Below are positions 52,401 to 58,400 of a stretch of DNA of 64,000 nt, piece after piece. The notes beneath the pieces are model-generated. The model searched no databases. It saw nothing but the letters and a program-made list of their open reading frames with translations, and was not told where the DNA came from. This DNA comes from Pomphorhynchus laevis (taxonomy: Eukaryota > Acanthocephala > Palaeacanthocephala > Echinorhynchida > Pomphorhynchidae), in the NCBI GenBank assembly GCA_012934845.2, contig WNNJ02003258.1:248001-312000 (forward strand). Reading direction: 5' to 3'. The translations under genes and the position numbers were made by a program. Within the stretch, counting starts at the first letter, position 1. Each line of letters begins with the position of its first letter.

Positions 52401-55400
52401 GCTAATGATGTATTTCCTCTGATAAAACTATCTAGTATCTTATTCTAATGCAAAGTATATTATTTATTATCCATCCATAAAAATTTGCCACTTAAGAGTT
52501 TAAATTTATTCTTTATATTATTGTGTTGATTTATATATTTTACTATTTTCTGCTTGATGTTATTTTTATAGTAACCTAGTTTAAAATATGTATCTATTAA
52601 ATTATTTAAATGATTTTGAAGAAAGCCGATATCATTACAGATTGTTGCAATTCTTAAAATTTCATTACTTAATGTATTATATTTTATATTATATGGTATG
52701 CATGAATGCTCATGCAAAAATATGTTTCTTGTAAATTTAAATATGTCATCTTTACGATATAAATTAATAGTAGTTTTAGTTAATGTTAATTTAATGTTCA
52801 TATCTAGATATACACCTTCTTTATCATTAATATTGGTTTTGTTAAGAATAAGGCTTTCTGGATAAATGTGCTCACTAATTGAATAAAAATTATTAGAATT
52901 AAATACACATATATCATCAATGTATCGAAACATATATTTTATATATTTATATTGTTTAGATTTAGTTTTTACACAGTTATGAACAAATTCATATTCTATA
53001 AAGCTTAAAAACAAGTCAGCTATAATTGGGCTACTATTACCACCCATTGGAACACCTTTTACTTGTCTAAATATAGATGTCCATACTTTTAAATAATTTT
53101 GATTTATCAAAATATTTAAGGATTCTATTAATTCAATTTTATCCATATATTTATATTTACTTGATGGTTTAATTTTTGTTAGATAGGCGTTATAATTAAT
53201 ATAACATATATATGTATATATTTTTCCGAATATAAGATTAATTAATTTTACTAACGCTTCTTTAATATCTACTAAATCTAGATTTGTATAAAGCGTACTA
53301 AAATCGTATGTATTTATATTTTGAAAAATATATTATATATAAATATATTTTATATTTTACGATAATTGTGCAGAAACTCGATAATCGTTCAGTATCTCGA
53401 TAATCTTACTGATCATAATAATCACTGCTGAGCATAATAATCTATTTTATATTAGGAAACAAAATATAGATGGGTAGCTTGAAAATTACAATTAATTTTA
53501 AAAATAGGTAGGTTTTAAAATTGAAGGTAGCAGATTTCCCTACCAACGCAGATTTTATTTGATATCAAATATGATTTCAATTTAATTTGCAAAATGTTAG
53601 ACGAAAGTCTTTCATCAAATCTAATTGTCAATGAAAGTAGACGAGTCGAGTGATCGTCACCAAGGTTAAAAGGACCGGCGGAACGTGAGACGTAGGTATC
53701 AATAGCTGATTAGGGCCACCAATACTGAAATGTAGGGAACTGCTCTCGGCTTATAGATAGGATTAAAAGGAGCGTGCAGAGTTTGCAGGCATCAAACTTT
53801 CAATCAATTTTACGTTCATCTATCTGATGATAATAAATAAAAAAATATAATAAATAAAAAATAGTATTATATTTATATATATAAGTAATATCTATTAATA
53901 TAATATAGTATATAATATGAATAATATTAATATTTAATATAATAAATAAAAAATAATCATCAAAATTTCAAATGTAAAAATGACTGCACAGTTTTATCCA
54001 CTTTAAATTACACCAGTTTTTTATTGTCAAACACTGGCCCGGATGTCAGGTCGTAGAGGCAGTCCATGAACCAAACTTCTCCATACATGGCGATCCTAAG
54101 CGATAAACAAGAGTTTTTTTACAGATAGCCCATGGCGATCTTCTCCAGTTTCGAGATTTCATCTTTCCACAGGTATCTAGGTCTATTTCGAGGTCTCTTC
54201 CTAGAGAGTTCGCCATGGAAAACTCTTCGAGGAAGGCGATCCCTATATCATCAGAATGTGGCCTAGCCACCTCAACTGACTTTCATCGATGTGGAGGAGC
54301 AGCGACTTTACTCCGAGTAAAGTCGCTGCTGGACTTTTAGTCGCTACAGGAAGGAAACAAGACAACATCATCTGCAAAATGGTAACCTGATGGATAAACA
54401 AGAGTTTTTTTAAAGATAGTCCATGGCGATTCTCTCCAGTTTCGAGATTTCATCTTTCCACAGGTATCTAGGTCTACCTCGAGGTCTCTTCCTAGAGAGT
54501 TCGCCATGGAAAACTCTTCGAGGAAGGCGATCCCTATATCATCAGAATGTGGCCTAGCCACCTCAACTGACTTTCGTCGATGTGTAGGAGCAGCGACTTT
54601 ACTCCGAGTAAAGTCGCTGCTGGACTTTTAGTCGCTACAGGAAGGAAACAAGACAACATCATCTGCAAAATGGTAACCTGATGGAACCAAACTGAAGACC
54701 GACATCAGTCCGAGTAGCCGGTCTCGCAATTTTGTTCATGTAAGCAAAGAACGAAAGTGGAGACAAAGGATAACACTGACGAAGCCCAACTCCTACTGGA
54801 AAGGATTCAGACTTCCTACCTAAATACGAACACCACTTATACTTTGTTCATACAGAAAAGCCACAGCTACCTGAAGATAGTGTGGTACTCCATACTCTCT
54901 TAGTACCTCCCACAACCTCTCTCACAGAACTCGGTCGAACTCATTCTCCAAATCTACAAAGCACATGTAGACCGGTTGAGCGAACTCTCAAAAATTTTCG
55001 ATATGGAAGGCTGAACATCCGTGATAGTCACTTTATGCTACAACGTCGAAAGCTTTTAAAGCTTCAGGCCGAATCTCGCTTACTCCAGAAGACTTGCCGT
55101 TACGAAGTTTACTAACAACAATGTCAATTTCAAAGAAATAAGCTCTTTCGTTGGTTCTAAAGGCACTACTTTTACAAGAGAAGCCATATCCACCGAAATA
55201 AGGATACTTCTAAAACGCTCTTTTTAACAACCAAGAATTTTTTCCATGTCAATCAGCATAGATACTCTCTTTTCATAGACATTTTGAAGAGTTTTCTGCT
55301 TTCAAACAAGAAGCTTTCTGATCGTCCTCCAGAACATCCTTGAAGTTGACTTAAAATCAAGTTCTTAGTGCTCTCCAAACTTCTCCAAAGCCGCCTTTTT

Positions 55401-58400
55401 CGCTCCGGTAACTGCTCGAGGTGAAGCTCTCTTTGCCCTTTGGTACTTATCTACAGCTTCCACTGATTTATATGACAAAGTTGACTAATAAGACAGCTTC
55501 TTCTGTTGGACAACATCTCAAATTGTTGGTGTCCAGTAAGCACTTCGAGTATTTCCTTCGAGACAAGCCCCTCGGCCTTCGAGGCACAACTTTTCATAGT
55601 TGCTTTGGCAAGCAAGGATCTGAACATCTACCATTCCTGATCATTGCTCTTCACTTCTATTAACAACCGAGATATGTCCTCCCGGATGTAGCCAGAAAAA
55701 CGTTCTTTTACAGAAACATCTGCTAGATGTATCCATCACGCCTTCATACAAGGTTTGGATTACCAGGATTGCCTAGCATTCATTCCTCCCATCGTTACTT
55801 ACTAACAACAAGGCAGTAAGCGGTTGACAGCTCAGTCACTGTTTTCACACGAATGTCCAGAACATTACGTCGCAGATCAGATGGCACGATTACAAAATCG
55901 ATCATTGATCTTTGACTGAGCGAATCCTGATGCCATGTGCTTCGGATCTGAAAAACGGTGTTGGTTATGCACAAATTGTTACGATAACAAAAGTGCAATA
56001 ATTCAAAACCACTAGTATTCATATCAGAGAGTTCGTTCCTTCCCAACTCTTTCTTTCAAGTGCTACTGTCGCTACCAACATGATCATTGAAGTCACCCAA
56101 TAGAACGAGGGTATCTCCAACATCAGTACTATCAGGGAGAGGCTGATCATCTTCTACGAATGCTGCGTATTCTGATATATTATAGGAAGTATACACACAA
56201 CATTTATCCCCCTTCCCTCTTTGACTAAAAGTCTCAGAGACGCCAGCCTTTCGTTCACTAGGTTAAACCTCTCTACCGGAACGACAACCGGAGACTTGTA
56301 AGTATCCCTTTACCCGCCTGCCGTCGATTCGCCCTTAGCCGTCCTCGATGTCTCTCGCGATGCGCCCATCGTTTATCAAGGCGCTTCAACTTACACTTCG
56401 AATTGTATTGAGGTTCTTACACGATGTGTTTGCGTCATCCAACTTATTCTACGAGGAGCCAGGCCAGCGGTTTCGGTAAAGCTCTCTCTATGCTTATGGG
56501 TGCAGTCGCATCACACTCTTCCGACGAACAAGCGTAGGTGCGACTGTTAAGCTTTCCGAAAACTACGTTTCGTGTTCCACAGTGGAATTTGTGATCTACA
56601 TAATCTTTCACGTCTACAATATGCAGAGCCTGCTCAAACTACAAATATCCTATCGAAGTAATCGTACCGGTTAACCTTCTACGCGCTCGCACAAATAGCA
56701 TAAAGGACGACGATCTGATTAGGGGAAAGCATGTGAAAAGATCGAAGACGGCTATATTCGCGTAGCGGACCGTATTGTTTGCAGCGACTCAACCTTTTTG
56801 CGGTACGACGATCCCACAACTGCTGCTTTGCAAGCAAATCATCCCCCGGAAGATCCACGGCTTACCCACAACATCTCCGGGTACAATCCAACGAGGATTA
56901 CATTATCGCCACAGTTGAATAGGTGCTTACGACACTGAGATCTCTCCTTCCATATTCCGCGGGTGTTTGCGATGGTCTTAGTCCAATGCACTTGCGCGAT
57001 CGTCTAGGTCAATTTCATTAGCCGCCAATAGCCTAACGCACTCTTTAGTGAATCTCATATCGGTGCTCCTCAGTGGAAACGTGATTGATAACGTTGCCAG
57101 CATTGTACGCTGTGGTAAACTTATGGCTTTCCCGAAGAAGGACGGTGGAATTCAGCTGCTTTGGTTGGCCTTACTATTCAACTCATGGCTGCAAAACTTG
57201 CCTGCTGGGTAGCTTCCGATCTCCTAGTTAATCGATTTAATTCCAATCCAATTGGGTGTCGGCATCAGTGCGGGATCCAAGATTCGGTACACGTTTCTCG
57301 CATATTTTAACGCGACTTTGCTATAAACAGTGAAGCTAGATTTTCGCAATGCTTTTTTTTGCGTGAGCAGAGATGCAATTCTACACTACGTATCTAGAGA
57401 CGTTCCACATATTCTGATATTTGTCTCGCTGTGCCATGGTCGCGCAAGCGATCTACTCTTCGGCGACAAGTGCATCGTATACTGTGAAGGTGTTCAACAG
57501 GGCGATACAATTGGCTTCACGCTCTTCTGCCTCGTCGAAAACGATTTAGCCCACAGTCTATCATCAAAACTAAACCTGTGGTGCGTGGATAATTGTATCG
57601 GCGGCGCACCAAATGCCATAATCTTCGTTTGATAACCTCAAACGTCTTCACAGATTACATAATCGTCAAGCCATAGAAGGCCAATTTACTTGGGGCTCTG
57701 ATAGGAAACCAATAAAGCATCGACAATGCTCTGGAGATCGCATTAATTGAGCAGTATCGTAACGGAACTCAGTTTCGCAAACTTAATACCCACGATGCAC
57801 TTGTCCTCCTTTGCAACTCTATAAGCCTTTCAATGATAGGATTGCTACTCCGTAGCTCGTACTGTTTCCGAAGCGAGAAACTGTTGAATTTCGATTTGAA
57901 AGTTCTTCCGATACTGAGGGCAGTTCTGAACTTACACCTAAATGACGAGGCATGGAGACAGGCTACAATCATAATAAATCTAGGCGATATAGGCTTCATA
58001 CAAGCGTACGAAATTGCTGTCCAACCTTTGGGCCCATCTGTGTGTGGCGCGGCCCCGTTGATCTACAGACTACGGAATTTTAATTCTTTTATTTCGGATT
58101 TTCCAGAGCCGGACTTCGTTGATGCATACAGCAGATAGAGTGTATAATTCCAGGCAACCGTCCAATCGAACTAATCTTTCAGAAACGATAGACGGATGCA
58201 TATTTCAACTCGATCAATATATATTGGGTGGTGCGATCACTCCAGAATCACAAGTTCGCTTGAAAGCGGCAGCTTCACTGTGGTCTGGTGCATTTCATTA
58301 GGAGCTCCCTATCACCTCCGTTGACACACGCTTAGACGATCAGTCTCTCTACCGGAATTGCATTGAGACTCGGTGCTCATTGTCGCGAACAGTACAGCTG

